DNA from: Alphaproteobacteria bacterium
Lineage (GTDB): Bacteria > Pseudomonadota > Alphaproteobacteria > Ferrovibrionales > Ferrovibrionaceae
DNA length: 64,000 bases
NCBI GenBank assembly: GCA_947473805.1
Contig: CANJGB010000021.1
Coordinates: forward strand, 1-64,000
Reading direction: 5' to 3'
Shown here: one piece after another, positions 45,161 through 53,748 of the stretch
Numbering within the stretch: position 1 is the first letter of the stretch
Layout of the letters: every line of letters begins with the position of its first letter
Program-made: the position numbers and the translations under genes
The notes under the pieces: model-generated
What the model was told of the DNA's origin: nothing
The model's database searches: none
What the model saw: the letters and a program-made list of their open reading frames with translations, nothing else

Positions 45161-46822
45161 ATGGCGCACTCTGGCTATGCCGACGACGGTCCGTTCGCGA
45201 CCCACGAAGTGCTGAACCAGCCCCCGCCGCTCGCCGATTATGACTTGTTTGCGACCGACGCGGCGCTGCGCGAGGCCGTGGAGCGTGAGGGCGCCGGTTG
45301 GGCGGCACCCGCGCTAGGCGCATATGGCAAGCGTATAGGGCGGGCCGCCACCTACGAGCTCGGTTTCCAGGCCAACCAGAACCCGCCCCGCCTGCTGGCT
45401 TTCGACCGGTACGGCCAACGACGCGACGAGGTGGAGTTCCATCCTGCCTGGCATGAACTGATGACGATGGCAGTCGAGGCAGGAGTCCATACAGGTCCCT
45501 GGGCCGATCCGCGTCCCGGCGCGCATGTGGCCCGCGCGGCAAAGGTCATCGTAACCACCCAGATCGAGGCCGGCATCCAGTGCCCGATCACCATGACCTA
45601 CGGCGTGGTCCCGGCCCTGCGGCAGCAGCCCGACCTTGCCGCCGAATACCTGCCCCGCCTGTTCCAGCAACATTACGACCGCCGCTTTCGCCCCGTCACG
45701 GAGAAGAGCGGCATGCTGATGGGCATGGGGATGACCGAGAAGCAGGGCGGCTCGGACCTGCGCACGAACGCAACAAAGGCCGAGCCTATCGGCAATGGCG
45801 AGTACCGCCTGACCGGCCACAAATGGTTTTTCTCGGCGCCGATGTGCGACGCGTTTCTGGTGCTCGCTCAGGCGCCGGCGGGGCCGACCTGCTTCTTCCT
45901 GCCGCGCTTTACACCCGACGGCCGGCTCAACACGATCCGCCTGCAGCGGCTCAAGGACAAGCTGGGCAACCGCTCGAATGCCTCCAGCGAGGTGGAGTTC
46001 CAGGGTGCCTGGGCGCGCAGTGTCGGGGCCGAAGGCCGAGGCATCCCGAGGATCATTGAAATGGCGACCTACACACGGCTCGACTGCGCCCTGGGCACGG
46101 CGGGGCTAGTGCGGCAGGCGGTGTCGCAGGCGGTGCATCACGCGGCGCACCGCACCGCGTTCCAGCGCCGCCTGATCGACCAGCCGCTGATGACGAACGT
46201 GCTGGCGGACCTGGCGGTCGAGGCCGAGGCCGCCGTCGCGCTGTCGATGCGCCTGGCCGGCGCGGTTGACCGGCAGGACGACCCGGCGGAGGCGGCCTTC
46301 CGCCGGCTGATGACTCCGGCGATCAAGTACTGGGTCTGCAAGCGTGGCGTGGCGGTCGCTGGCGAAGCGATGGAGGTGCTGGGCGGTGTCGGCTATGTCG
46401 AGGAGACGCTGATGCCGCGCCTGTATCGCGAGATGCCGGTGAACTCGATATGGGAAGGGTCGGGCAATGTCATGTGTCTAGACGTGCTACGGGCAATGCA
46501 ACGCCACCCGGACGCGCTGGACGCCATCCTGGCCGAGATCGCGCCGGCCCGCGCGGCGGACAAAAGGCTCGACCGCTTCGTCACCGCCCGCCACACCGAA
46601 CTGCGTGACACGACGGACATGGAAGGCCGCGCGCGCCGGCTGGTCGAGGGGCTGGTCCTGGCTGTTCAGGGCGCGCTGCTGGTGCGGCATGCGCCCGCCG
46701 CGATCGCCGATGCGTTCTGTGTCAGCCGGCTGGATACCGATTGGTCGGGCACGTTCGGTGCGTTCCGCGGCCGGGTCGACGCCCGCGCGATTGCGGAACG
46801 CGCCCTGCCCGTTCCGGCCTGA
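45161..46822 (+). CDS. aidB: Acyl-CoA dehydrogenase, AidB type
   Basis: 553 residues from ATG 45161, where GGAGGAG lies 8 bases before. The N-terminal part (FATHEVLNQPPPLADYDLFA) and the long C-terminal domain are of the AidB class, larger than normal acyl-CoA dehydrogenases. Core FAD segments: MGMTEKQGGSDLRTNATKA, VLGGVGYVEETLMPRLYRE and MPVNSIWEGSGNVMCLDVLR. In Escherichia coli AidB protects DNA in alkylation stress, but many homologues are just long-chain dehydrogenases. It ends right against the convergent monooxygenase gene. Confidence 0.88.
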   Translation: MAHSGYADDGPFATHEVLNQPPPLADYDLFATDAALREAVEREGAGWAAPALGAYGKRIGRAATYELGFQANQNPPRLLAFDRYGQRRDEVEFHPAWHELMTMAVEAGVHTGPWADPRPGAHVARAAKVIVTTQIEAGIQCPITMTYGVVPALRQQPDLAAEYLPRLFQQHYDRRFRPVTEKSGMLMGMGMTEKQGGSDLRTNATKAEPIGNGEYRLTGHKWFFSAPMCDAFLVLAQAPAGPTCFFLPRFTPDGRLNTIRLQRLKDKLGNRSNASSEVEFQGAWARSVGAEGRGIPRIIEMATYTRLDCALGTAGLVRQAVSQAVHHAAHRTAFQRRLIDQPLMTNVLADLAVEAEAAVALSMRLAGAVDRQDDPAEAAFRRLMTPAIKYWVCKRGVAVAGEAMEVLGGVGYVEETLMPRLYREMPVNSIWEGSGNVMCLDVLRAMQRHPDALDAILAEIAPARAADKRLDRFVTARHTELRDTTDMEGRARRLVEGLVLAVQGALLVRHAPAAIADAFCVSRLDTDWSGTFGAFRGRVDARAIAERALPVPA

Positions 46823-47113
46823 CTACGTCACCAGTTCGTAGTGCTCGACGGTCGGCGGGCCGACGAAGTAGCCGCCGACATGGCTACGCCACTCGTCGAA
46901 ATGTTCCGAGCCGCGGAAGCCCACGGTGTGATCTTCCAGCTGTTCCCACTCGACCAGCATCAGATAGCGGAAGTCCCACTCCCGACACTTGTGCAGCTTG
47001 ATGGAGCGGCAGCCCTTGGTCGCCTTGATGGCGGCCGAACCCTTGATGAATGCCGTCTCGAAGGCGTCGTTCTTCCCGACGCCGATTTCAATCGTCGCGA
47101 CTTCCAGAATCAT
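46823..47113 (-). CDS. Antibiotic biosynthesis monooxygenase (ABM) domain protein
   Basis: 96-residue dimeric ferredoxin-like fold: MILEVATIEIGVGKNDAFET and RYLMLVEWEQLEDHTVGFRG. Such proteins degrade heme or oxidise quinols; many are of unknown use. No ligand can be assigned. A single gene, 62 bases after the malic enzyme start region and stop-to-stop with the AidB-like gene. Confidence 0.83.
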   Translation of the reverse strand: MILEVATIEIGVGKNDAFETAFIKGSAAIKATKGCRSIKLHKCREWDFRYLMLVEWEQLEDHTVGFRGSEHFDEWRSHVGGYFVGPPTVEHYELVT

Positions 47114-47174
47114 AGTCCCCGTTCCGCCTCCCTGTCGCCGGCTTGGGCCGGTCTGTTGGTAATCAATTAAACGC

Positions 47175-49463
47175 CTATAATCGCTCGGTGCTCAAGTCCT
47201 GCGCCAGCACCGCCGCGATGGCGGTCATATTCAGCAGGCCGCGCGCCGTGATCAACGGCGTGACCACGTGCGCCGAACGTGCCATGCCGAGCAGAATTGG
47301 CCCGACCGCCACGCCCTCGCTGACGATTTTCGCCACGTTGAACGCGATGTTGCTCGCGTCCAGGTTCGGTCCGATCAGCAGGTTAGCCGGTCCCGTCAGC
47401 TTGCCGTTCGGAAACACGCGCTGGCGCAGCTTATCGTCCAGCGCCGTATCGGCCTTCATCTCGCCTTCGATCTCCAGGTCGGGCGCGCGGGCGGTGATTA
47501 GGCGCAGCGCCTCGCGCATCTTCCGCGCCGAAGGGCGCTGCGACGAGCCGAAGCTGGAATGCGACACCAGCGCCACTTTCGGCACGATGCCGAAGCGCTG
47601 TACCTCATTCGCCGCAATGATCGCGATGTCGGCCAGTTCGCCGGCATCGGGATCGCCGTTCACGTGACTGTCGGCAAAGAAGATCGTGCCCTTGGCCGTG
47701 GTCAGCATCTGCATCGCCACGGGGTGGTGCACGCCCTCACGGGTCGGCACGATGTCGCGGATATGCCCCAGGTGCCGGTCGAACTGGCCCTGAACGCCGC
47801 AGATCATCGCGTCGGCCTCGTTCCGATGCAGCATCATCGACGCAATGACCGTGTTGTTGGTGCGGATCATCGTCTTGGCAAAGTCCGGTTCCACGCCCTG
47901 CCGTTCCATCAGGCCGTGATACATCGTCCAGTACTGCGTGAAGCGGTGGTCGCTCTCCGGATCGACCAGTTCCACATCGGTATCCAGCTTGAAGCGCAGG
48001 CCCTGGCGCTTGATGCGGCTCTGCACCACGCTGCGCCGGCCGATCAGGATCGGCTTGGCGACACGCTCGTCCAGGGCCGCCTGCACGGCGCCCAGCACGC
48101 GCTCATCCTCGCCCTCGGCGAACGCGACCCGCATCACCCGTTCGCGGGCGCGGTCAAACATGGGCTTCATCGCGAAGCCGGTGCGGTAGACGAAGCGGGT
48201 CAGGCTCGCGCGATAGGCCTCGAGGTCTGCGATGGGGCGCGTGGCGACGCCGGAATCCATCGCGGCCTTGGCCACGGCCGGTGCGATCTGCAGGATCAGG
48301 CGCGGGTCGAACGGCTTGGGAATCAGGTATTCCGGACCAAACTCGAACGCGAGGTCGGCGCTGCCATAGGCGCGCGCCACCACGTCGGACGTTTCCGCCA
48401 TGGCGAGGTCGGCGATGGCCCGTACCGCCGCCAGTTTCATTTCCTCGTTGATCGTCGTCGCGCCGACATCCAGCGCGCCGCGAAACAGGAACGGGAAACA
48501 GAGGACGTTGTTGACCTGGTTCGGATAGTCCGACCGGCCGGTGGCAATCACCGCGTCGGGACGCACCTTCCGCGCTTCCTCGGGCGAGATTTCCGGGGTC
48601 GGGTTGGCCAACGCGAGGATCAGCGGCCGTTCGCCCATCGTCGCGACCATTTCGGGCTTCAGCACGTTCGGACCGGACAGGCCCAGGAACACATCAGCAC
48701 CGGCCACGATGTCGGCCAGGCCGCGGGCATTGGTCGCACGGGCATAGCGCGCCTTGTATTCGTCCATCAGCTCGGTGCGGCCCTCGTAGACCACGCCAGC
48801 AAGGTCGAACACCATGATGTTCTCCTTGCGCAGGCCCAGCGAGACCAGCACGTCGAGGCAGGCGAGCGCCGCGGCGCCCGCGCCGCTGCACGCCAATTTT
48901 ACGGTCGCGATGTCCTTGCCAACGACACGCAGGCCGTTAAACACCGCGGCACCAACGCAGATGGCGGTGCCGTGCTGGTCGTCGTGGAAGACCGGGATTT
49001 TCATCCGCTCGCGGCACTTCCGCTCGACGACGAAACATTCCGGCGCCTTGATGTCTTCCAGGTTGATCCCGCCGAAGGTGGGCTCCAGCGCCGCGATGAT
49101 ATCGACCAGGCGGTCCGGGTCGGTCTCCTTCAGCTCGATGTCAAAACAGTCGATGCCGGCGAATTTCTTGAAAAGGACCGCTTTGCCTTCCATGACCGGC
49201 TTGGCGGCCAGCGGGCCGATCGACCCCAGGCCCAACACGGCGGTGCCATTGGTAACCACGGCGACCAGGTTGCCGCGGGCGGTCAGTTCGGCGGCCTGGT
49301 TGGGGTCCTCGACAATGGCCCGGCAGGCGGCGGCGACTCCGGGGCTATAGGCCAGCGCCAGGTCGCGCTGGCTGGCCAGCGGCTTGGTCGGCACCACGGT
49401 CAGTTTGCCGGGGGTCGGAAACCGGTGGTAGTCCAGCGCAAGTTTATCCAGATCGGCGGCCAC
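47175..49463 (-). CDS. maeB: NADP-dependent malic enzyme, MaeB type
   Basis: 762 residues, full length of the two-part type. The N-terminal malic domain ([20 protein letters not shown]) and NAD(P)-binding [17 protein letters not shown] span the first 430; the rest ([18 protein letters not shown] onward) is a phosphotransacetylase-like domain used for regulation. It makes pyruvate, CO2 and NADPH from malate. As a single gene it may supply NADPH for fatty acid or PHB synthesis. Confidence 0.94.
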   Translation of the reverse strand: MAADLDKLALDYHRFPTPGKLTVVPTKPLASQRDLALAYSPGVAAACRAIVEDPNQAAELTARGNLVAVVTNGTAVLGLGSIGPLAAKPVMEGKAVLFKKFAGIDCFDIELKETDPDRLVDIIAALEPTFGGINLEDIKAPECFVVERKCRERMKIPVFHDDQHGTAICVGAAVFNGLRVVGKDIATVKLACSGAGAAALACLDVLVSLGLRKENIMVFDLAGVVYEGRTELMDEYKARYARATNARGLADIVAGADVFLGLSGPNVLKPEMVATMGERPLILALANPTPEISPEEARKVRPDAVIATGRSDYPNQVNNVLCFPFLFRGALDVGATTINEEMKLAAVRAIADLAMAETSDVVARAYGSADLAFEFGPEYLIPKPFDPRLILQIAPAVAKAAMDSGVATRPIADLEAYRASLTRFVYRTGFAMKPMFDRARERVMRVAFAEGEDERVLGAVQAALDERVAKPILIGRRSVVQSRIKRQGLRFKLDTDVELVDPESDHRFTQYWTMYHGLMERQGVEPDFAKTMIRTNNTVIASMMLHRNEADAMICGVQGQFDRHLGHIRDIVPTREGVHHPVAMQMLTTAKGTIFFADSHVNGDPDAGELADIAIIAANEVQRFGIVPKVALVSHSSFGSSQRPSARKMREALRLITARAPDLEIEGEMKADTALDDKLRQRVFPNGKLTGPANLLIGPNLDASNIAFNVAKIVSEGVAVGPILLGMARSAHVVTPLITARGLLNMTAIAAVLAQDLSTERL

Positions 49464-49512
49464 GTGCTTCCTCCCGCCCCGGAAACTAGCACAACGGGGG
49501 GCTAAAATACGA

Positions 49513-49536
49513 AAGCCCGCGGTTTCCCGCGGGCTT
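49513..49536 (-). terminator. Hairpin terminator after tRNA-Leu
   Basis: AGCCCGCGG (49514-49522), loop TTTC, CCGCGGGCT (49527-49535): a 9-bp stem located 13 bases after the tRNA 3' end on the minus strand. The tail is CTTTCG on this strand and CTTTTGT on the other, so strength is moderate. Confidence 0.6.
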
Positions 49537-49548
49537 TTGTCCGAAGTT

Positions 49549-49635
49549 TGGTGCGGTCGAGAAGACTCGAACTTCCACGGGGGTTAGCCCACAGCGACCT
49601 CAACGCTGCGCGTCTACCAATTCCGCCACGACCGC
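49549..49635 (-). tRNA. tRNA-Leu (anticodon GAG)
   Basis: On the minus strand the acceptor GCGGTCG pairs with CGACCGC, followed by A and an encoded CCA. The D arm (GGCGGAATTGGTAGACGC) and the T arm (GGAAGTTCGAGTCTTC) are clear. The anticodon stem CAGCG/CGCTG closes loop TTGAGGT, whose middle is GAG, for CUC/CUU leucine codons. An 87-base gene with the long variable arm of a class II tRNA. Confidence 0.95.
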
Positions 49636-49697
49636 CCCTGGTAGGAGGCGGCAGGGAATAGCAAATGCAGGGGTCCGGTACAAGCCGGGAAAGACAG

Positions 49698-49955
49698 TTA
49701 GTCGGCCTTTTCCTCCAGGGTGTCAGAGATTGACACCGCGACATTGTCGCCCGAAATGATGATTTCGCCCCGGGCAATGAGCCGGTTGTTGGCGTAGATC
49801 CACGCATGGTCGTCCAAAGTGGCCGCCAGTTCGATGACGGCGCCGCGGCCCATTTTCAGGAGTTGCTGGATCGGCATGGTCGCGCGACCCAAAACGACTG
49901 AGATTTCGACCGAAACGTCGGAGACGGCTTTGTTCATGGACACGGGTTCTGACAT
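49698..49955 (-). CDS. fliN: Flagellar motor switch protein FliN-like
   Basis: 85 residues of the SpoA/FliN fold: [20 protein letters not shown], then [20 protein letters not shown] and [20 protein letters not shown], the usual FliN core. It forms the C-ring with FliM, controlling rotation. It stands alone, with no other flagellar gene within 14 kb on either side; a candidate CtrA site lies upstream. The start could be ATG 49955 or the ATG at 49937. It could also be a stand-alone FliN-like paralog. Confidence 0.82.
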   Translation of the reverse strand: MSEPVSMNKAVSDVSVEISVVLGRATMPIQQLLKMGRGAVIELAATLDDHAWIYANNRLIARGEIIISGDNVAVSISDTLEEKAD

Positions 49956-49974
49956 GGACAAAGAATGGCCCGTA

Positions 49975-50619
49975 ATGGTTAGCAGCGGGTTAATTGACTG
50001 GCACCTGGACGACCGGCCGGTGCCGTACGACACGGCGGTCGCGGCCATGGAGACGCGCGTGGCGGCGATCCGGGCCGGCACCGCGCCGGAACAGGTCTGG
50101 CTGCTGGAGCACCCGCCCCTTTACACCGCTGGCACCTCGGCCCGGCGGGAGGACCTGGTCTGGCCCGACCGCTTCCCGGTCCACCAGACCGGCCGCGGCG
50201 GCCAGTACACCTATCACGGCCCCGGCCAGCGGATTGCCTATGTCATGCTCGACCTGGCACGGCGCGGGCGCGACGTGCGCCGTCATGTCGGACAGCTTGA
50301 GGACTGGACCATCGCCGCCCTCGCCACCTTCAATGTCAGGGGCGAGCGGCGCGAGGGCCGCGTCGGCGTGTGGGTCACGACACCCGCCGGCGAGCGCAAG
50401 ATCGCCGCCATTGGCGTCCGCGTCCGCCGCTGGGTCACCTATCACGGCCTCAGCATCAACGTGGAGCCGGACCTGGCCCATTACGATGGCATCGTGCCGT
50501 GCGGCATCGCCGAATTCGGCGTTACCTCGCTGGTCGATCTAGGTGTCCCCGCAACGCTCGCCGACCTAGACGTCGCGTTGCGGGAGACCTTCCCGAAAGT
50601 TTTTGGCCCTCAGGCGTAG
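49975..50619 (+). CDS. lipB: Octanoyltransferase LipB
   Basis: About 214 residues. The [15 protein letters not shown] segment, [14 protein letters not shown], the lysine in [19 protein letters not shown] and the catalytic cysteine in [13 protein letters not shown] identify LipB, which moves octanoyl from acyl carrier protein to lipoate-dependent enzymes. ATG 49975 is preferred over ATG 49954, since the latter overlaps the divergent fliN start and both lack a good ribosome binding site. The 3' end overlaps the convergent aldo/keto reductase gene by ten bases. Confidence 0.92.
   Translation: MVSSGLIDWHLDDRPVPYDTAVAAMETRVAAIRAGTAPEQVWLLEHPPLYTAGTSARREDLVWPDRFPVHQTGRGGQYTYHGPGQRIAYVMLDLARRGRDVRRHVGQLEDWTIAALATFNVRGERREGRVGVWVTTPAGERKIAAIGVRVRRWVTYHGLSINVEPDLAHYDGIVPCGIAEFGVTSLVDLGVPATLADLDVALRETFPKVFGPQA
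49979..49993. promoter_or_regulatory. Possible CtrA binding site upstream of fliN
   Basis: TTAG-N7-TTAA (49979-49982, 49990-49993) differs by one base from the CtrA consensus TTAA-N7-TTAA. It lies 24 bases upstream of the fliN start. CtrA controls flagellar genes in many alphaproteobacteria. Confidence 0.35.
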
Positions 50620-51641
50620 CGCGCGCGATCCGTGCGCGTGCCCTGAACCATCGCCATGCCGTATTCCGGCGGCAGGGCGCTGACCTTGTCGAGCGTCGCC
50701 AGTTCATCCGCCGTCAGCTTGATGTCCGTCGCCGCGCAATTCTCGTCGAACTGGGCCGCGTTGCGCGAGCCGAAGATCACGCTGGTCGTGCCCTTCTGGT
50801 GCAGCAGCCAGGCAATGGCGATCTGGCCGACGGTGGCATCGTGCGCCTTGGCGATGGGACGCATGGCGTCGATCACGTCGAACACCTTGTCGGCATTGAG
50901 CGTCGCCGGCACCTTGCCGCCGAGACGGCCGGTCGCGCCGCTCTTGCCCTCGCGGTCGTACTTGCCGGTGAGCAGGCCGCTGACCAGCGGCGCCCAGACG
51001 AGAATGCCGACGCCCAGGTCGATACCCATCGGCACAACTTCACGCTCGATATCGCGGGTGATGATCGACCACTGCGCCTCGATGGCGTCGAAGCGCGCGT
51101 AGTTCTTGCGCTCGCTGATGCCCAGCGCCTTCGCCACCTGCCAGCCGGCGAAGTTCGAGCAGCCGACATAGCGCACCTTGCCGCTGCGCACGATGTCGTC
51201 CAGCGCGCGCAGGCTTTCCTCCAGCGGCGTTGCCGCATCAAAATGGTGGATCAGATAGACGTCGATATGGTCGGTGTTCAGCCGCTTCAGGCTGTCGTCC
51301 ACCGCCGACATCAGGTAGCCGCGCGAGGCGCCGATGGCGTTCGGCGTCGGCCGCATGCGGCCGGCGGTCTTGGTCATGATGACCACGTCGTTGCGGTTCA
51401 GGCCGACGTCGCGGATCGCCTGGCCGACGCGCTGCTCCGACTGGCCGGCGGCATAGGTGTCGGCGGTGTCGATGAAGTTGATGCCCTTGTCGAAGGCATG
51501 CTTGATGATCGCATTGCACTCCGGCTGCTCGAGGCCGCCCAGCGCCTTCCAGCCCGGCAGGTCGCCGCCGCCGAACATGTTGGTGCCGATCGACAATTCC
51601 GATACCAGCAAGCCGCTCTTTCCAAGCCTTCTGTACTGCAT
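50610..51641 (-). CDS. Aldo/keto reductase (second)
   Basis: 343 residues with the full catalytic set: Asp and Tyr in [14 protein letters not shown], Lys in VIMTKTAG, His in YLIHHFD. The wider family is the YajO/tas-like AKR11/12 group, which reduces aldehydes using NADPH; substrate unknown. It is second in an operon after the GMC oxidoreductase (11-base gap), suggesting the two act on one alcohol/aldehyde substrate. Confidence 0.88.
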   Translation of the reverse strand: MQYRRLGKSGLLVSELSIGTNMFGGGDLPGWKALGGLEQPECNAIIKHAFDKGINFIDTADTYAAGQSEQRVGQAIRDVGLNRNDVVIMTKTAGRMRPTPNAIGASRGYLMSAVDDSLKRLNTDHIDVYLIHHFDAATPLEESLRALDDIVRSGKVRYVGCSNFAGWQVAKALGISERKNYARFDAIEAQWSIITRDIEREVVPMGIDLGVGILVWAPLVSGLLTGKYDREGKSGATGRLGGKVPATLNADKVFDVIDAMRPIAKAHDATVGQIAIAWLLHQKGTTSVIFGSRNAAQFDENCAATDIKLTADELATLDKVSALPPEYGMAMVQGTRTDRARYA

Positions 51642-51652
51642 GACGTCCTCCG

Positions 51653-53272
51653 TTAATGCCGGGCCTGGTCGGCCAAGATCATCTCTGCCGCCTTCTCGCC
51701 GATCATCACAATCGGCGCGGCGGTATTGCCGTTCATCAGCGTCGGCATGATCGACGCATCCGCGACGCGCAGGCCATCGAGGCCGCGCACGCGCAGGCGC
51801 GAGTCAACCACGGCCTCGGCATCTTCGCCCATGCGGCACGTGCCCGCGACATGGAAATGATTGCCGGCGTTCTGCCGGATAAAGGTCTTCAGGCCGGCGC
51901 GGTCGCGCACCGCCTCGCCCGGCAGGACCTCGCGTTCGACCAGCGGGCGCAGGCGGCCGCCCATCACCGCCTCGCGCATCATCTCGATGCCGTCGGCCAG
52001 GACCTCGATGTCACGCGGGTCGCTGAAATAATTGCCGATGATGCGCGGCTGGTCGCTGGCGTCGGTGGACGCCAGGCGGATCTCGCCACGGCTATACGGC
52101 CGGCCCTGGTTCACGAAGCTGGAAAAGCCGTGCTCCTTGGGCAGCAGGTTCCACAGGCCCTGGTCCAGCTTGCCGACCAAGGCCGGATTGAGAAACAACT
52201 GCACGTCGGGCGCGGCGTTGGTGGCGTGCGCCGTGCGCAGGAAGCCGCCCATCGGCGTCGGCGAATGGCCCAGATAGCCGCCGCGCGTCAGCACGTATTC
52301 AAGGCCGGTGCGCAGCGCGCGCGCCGGGTTCAGATACGAATAGCCGGTGATCGGCTTGTTGACCGTGTACTGCAGCTTGCAGGCGACATGGTTCTGCAGG
52401 TTCGCGCCGACGCCGGGCATGTCGTGCACCACGCCGATGCCGAGCGGGCGCAGCTGCGCTGCCGGGCCAATGCCCGACAGCATCAGCAGTTGCGGCGAGC
52501 GGATCGCACCATTGCAGACGACGATCTCTCTCGACGCGCGCACCTCGCGCACCGATCCGTGCTGCAGATATTCGCAGCCGCGCGCACGGCCGCCGGTGAC
52601 GATCAGCCGCTGTGCCAGGGCGCTGGTGATGACGAGAAGGTTCTTGCGACGGCGTGCGGGGCGGATGAACGCCGCCGCGGTACTGGCGCGCCGGCCGCGG
52701 CCCACGGTGGTGTCGTAATAGCCGAAGCCTTCCTGCTGGTCGGAATTGAAATCCTCGGCGATGGGAAAACCGGCGGCGGAAGCGGCGGCGAAAAACTCGT
52801 CGCAGATCGGCAGTTCCGACTTGCCGCGGCTGACCGCCATGGGGCCGCCGACGCCGTGCCAGCGGCTGGCGCCGCGCTCGTTGTCCTCGGACTTGCGGAA
52901 CAGCGGCAGCACATCCTCGAAGCCCCAGCCGATGGCGCCGAGATCGCGCCACTGGTCGTAGTCCAGCGGCTGACCACGCGTATAGACCATGCCGTTGATC
53001 GACGAAGAACCGCCCAGCACGCGGCCCTGCGACATGAACAGCTTGCGGCCGTCCATCTCGGGCTCTGCCTCGGTGTAGGACGACCAGTTGAAGCGCCCCG
53101 CCGTCCCGGTAATGGGGAGCGCGCCGGGCACCGCGATCAGCGGATTGCTGTCGGGCTCGCCCGCCTCGAGCAGGACGACGCGATTATCAGGATTTTCCGA
53201 CAGCCGCGCGGCAACCACGCAGCCCGCCGTGCCGCCACCGATGACGAGATAATCGCAGTCGATAAAGGACAT
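51653..53272 (-). CDS. GMC-family FAD oxidoreductase (choline dehydrogenase-like)
   Basis: 539 residues. The FAD motif is CDYLVIGGGTAGCVVAARLS, then GRVLGGSSSINGMVYTRGQP and, near the end, GNHFHVAGTCRMGEDAEAVV, the GMC signatures with the catalytic His in HVAGTCRMG. Members oxidise alcohols of choline, glucose or long-chain alkanols; not choline by default. Start ATG 53272; a GTG six bases earlier is possible, and neither has a strong ribosome binding site. First gene of the pair with the aldo/keto reductase. Confidence 0.88.
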   Translation of the reverse strand: MSFIDCDYLVIGGGTAGCVVAARLSENPDNRVVLLEAGEPDSNPLIAVPGALPITGTAGRFNWSSYTEAEPEMDGRKLFMSQGRVLGGSSSINGMVYTRGQPLDYDQWRDLGAIGWGFEDVLPLFRKSEDNERGASRWHGVGGPMAVSRGKSELPICDEFFAAASAAGFPIAEDFNSDQQEGFGYYDTTVGRGRRASTAAAFIRPARRRKNLLVITSALAQRLIVTGGRARGCEYLQHGSVREVRASREIVVCNGAIRSPQLLMLSGIGPAAQLRPLGIGVVHDMPGVGANLQNHVACKLQYTVNKPITGYSYLNPARALRTGLEYVLTRGGYLGHSPTPMGGFLRTAHATNAAPDVQLFLNPALVGKLDQGLWNLLPKEHGFSSFVNQGRPYSRGEIRLASTDASDQPRIIGNYFSDPRDIEVLADGIEMMREAVMGGRLRPLVEREVLPGEAVRDRAGLKTFIRQNAGNHFHVAGTCRMGEDAEAVVDSRLRVRGLDGLRVADASIMPTLMNGNTAAPIVMIGEKAAEMILADQARH

Positions 53273-53440
53273 GGGCACTTGTGAAACGGAGGGGAGCGGT
53301 GACCCGCGTTCTGGTTGGCCGCAGTTTAGGGAGGCGCATGTTCGCCGCGCAATGCGAAAGGGCGAAACCCGTCATGAGCGCGAAAAAATTACCGCCAGGC
53401 GGACTAAATCCTTGATTTCACTCGGCTTGATCCGGGGGGC

Positions 53441-53490
53441 GGTCCTTATTGGTCCTTATCCGGGCTTACTGGTCCGTACTGGAGCTTATT
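53441..53490. repeat. Five 10-base tandem units
   Basis: GGTCCTTATT, GGTCCTTATC, CGGGCTTACT, GGTCCGTACT and GGAGCTTATT follow each other with exact 10-base phase. All keep a CTTA/CGTA core at positions 5-8 of the unit. Confidence 0.75.
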
Positions 53491-53644
53491 TTTCGCTACG
53501 CGCGCCCTGTTTGCGCCCCCTTGCGCAGGTCAGCGCCGTGTCAGCGAACATGAGGCAATTTGTCAAAGAACGACGCCCCGCAGCGGCGCGGGGGGATTTC
53601 GGTATATAGTCCTATACTGATTGACTTCAAGAGCGGAGCGCCCG

Positions 53645-53724
53645 CCTCACACTTCAACGGGCTCAGCATGAAGCTACTGAAAACCTCGCCCCCTACCTCA
53701 TCCTGAGCTAGTCGAAGGGTGAGG
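53645..53724. repeat. Inverted pair of a dispersed alphaproteobacterial repeat
   Basis: CCTCACACTTCAACGGGCTC (53645-53664, continuing to 53673) is the inverted relative of CCTCATCCTGAGCTAGTCGA (53696-53715, continuing to 53724), the well-known intergenic repeat type CCTCATCCTGAGC..GAGG. Together they can fold into a long hairpin directly after pccA. Confidence 0.7.
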
Positions 53725-53748
53725 TAGAGTGTCGTACGGTCGCGCCGC

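Larger units (their letters stand above)
53273..53748. other. Gene-free gap with phased 10-mers and dispersed repeats
   Basis: 476 bases without a gene I can support. Left part: five 10-base units (53441-53490). Middle: the minus-strand box TCTTTGACAA (53569-53560), then a GC hairpin (about 53574-53592). Right part: two inverted copies of a common intergenic repeat (53645-53724). It resembles the gap at 35329-35697 in the first two elements. Confidence 0.5.

Noticed and set aside
47559-49505. Open frame of 648 codons antisense to malic enzyme
   Set aside because: Mirror of a highly conserved gene; no motif and no ribosome binding site.
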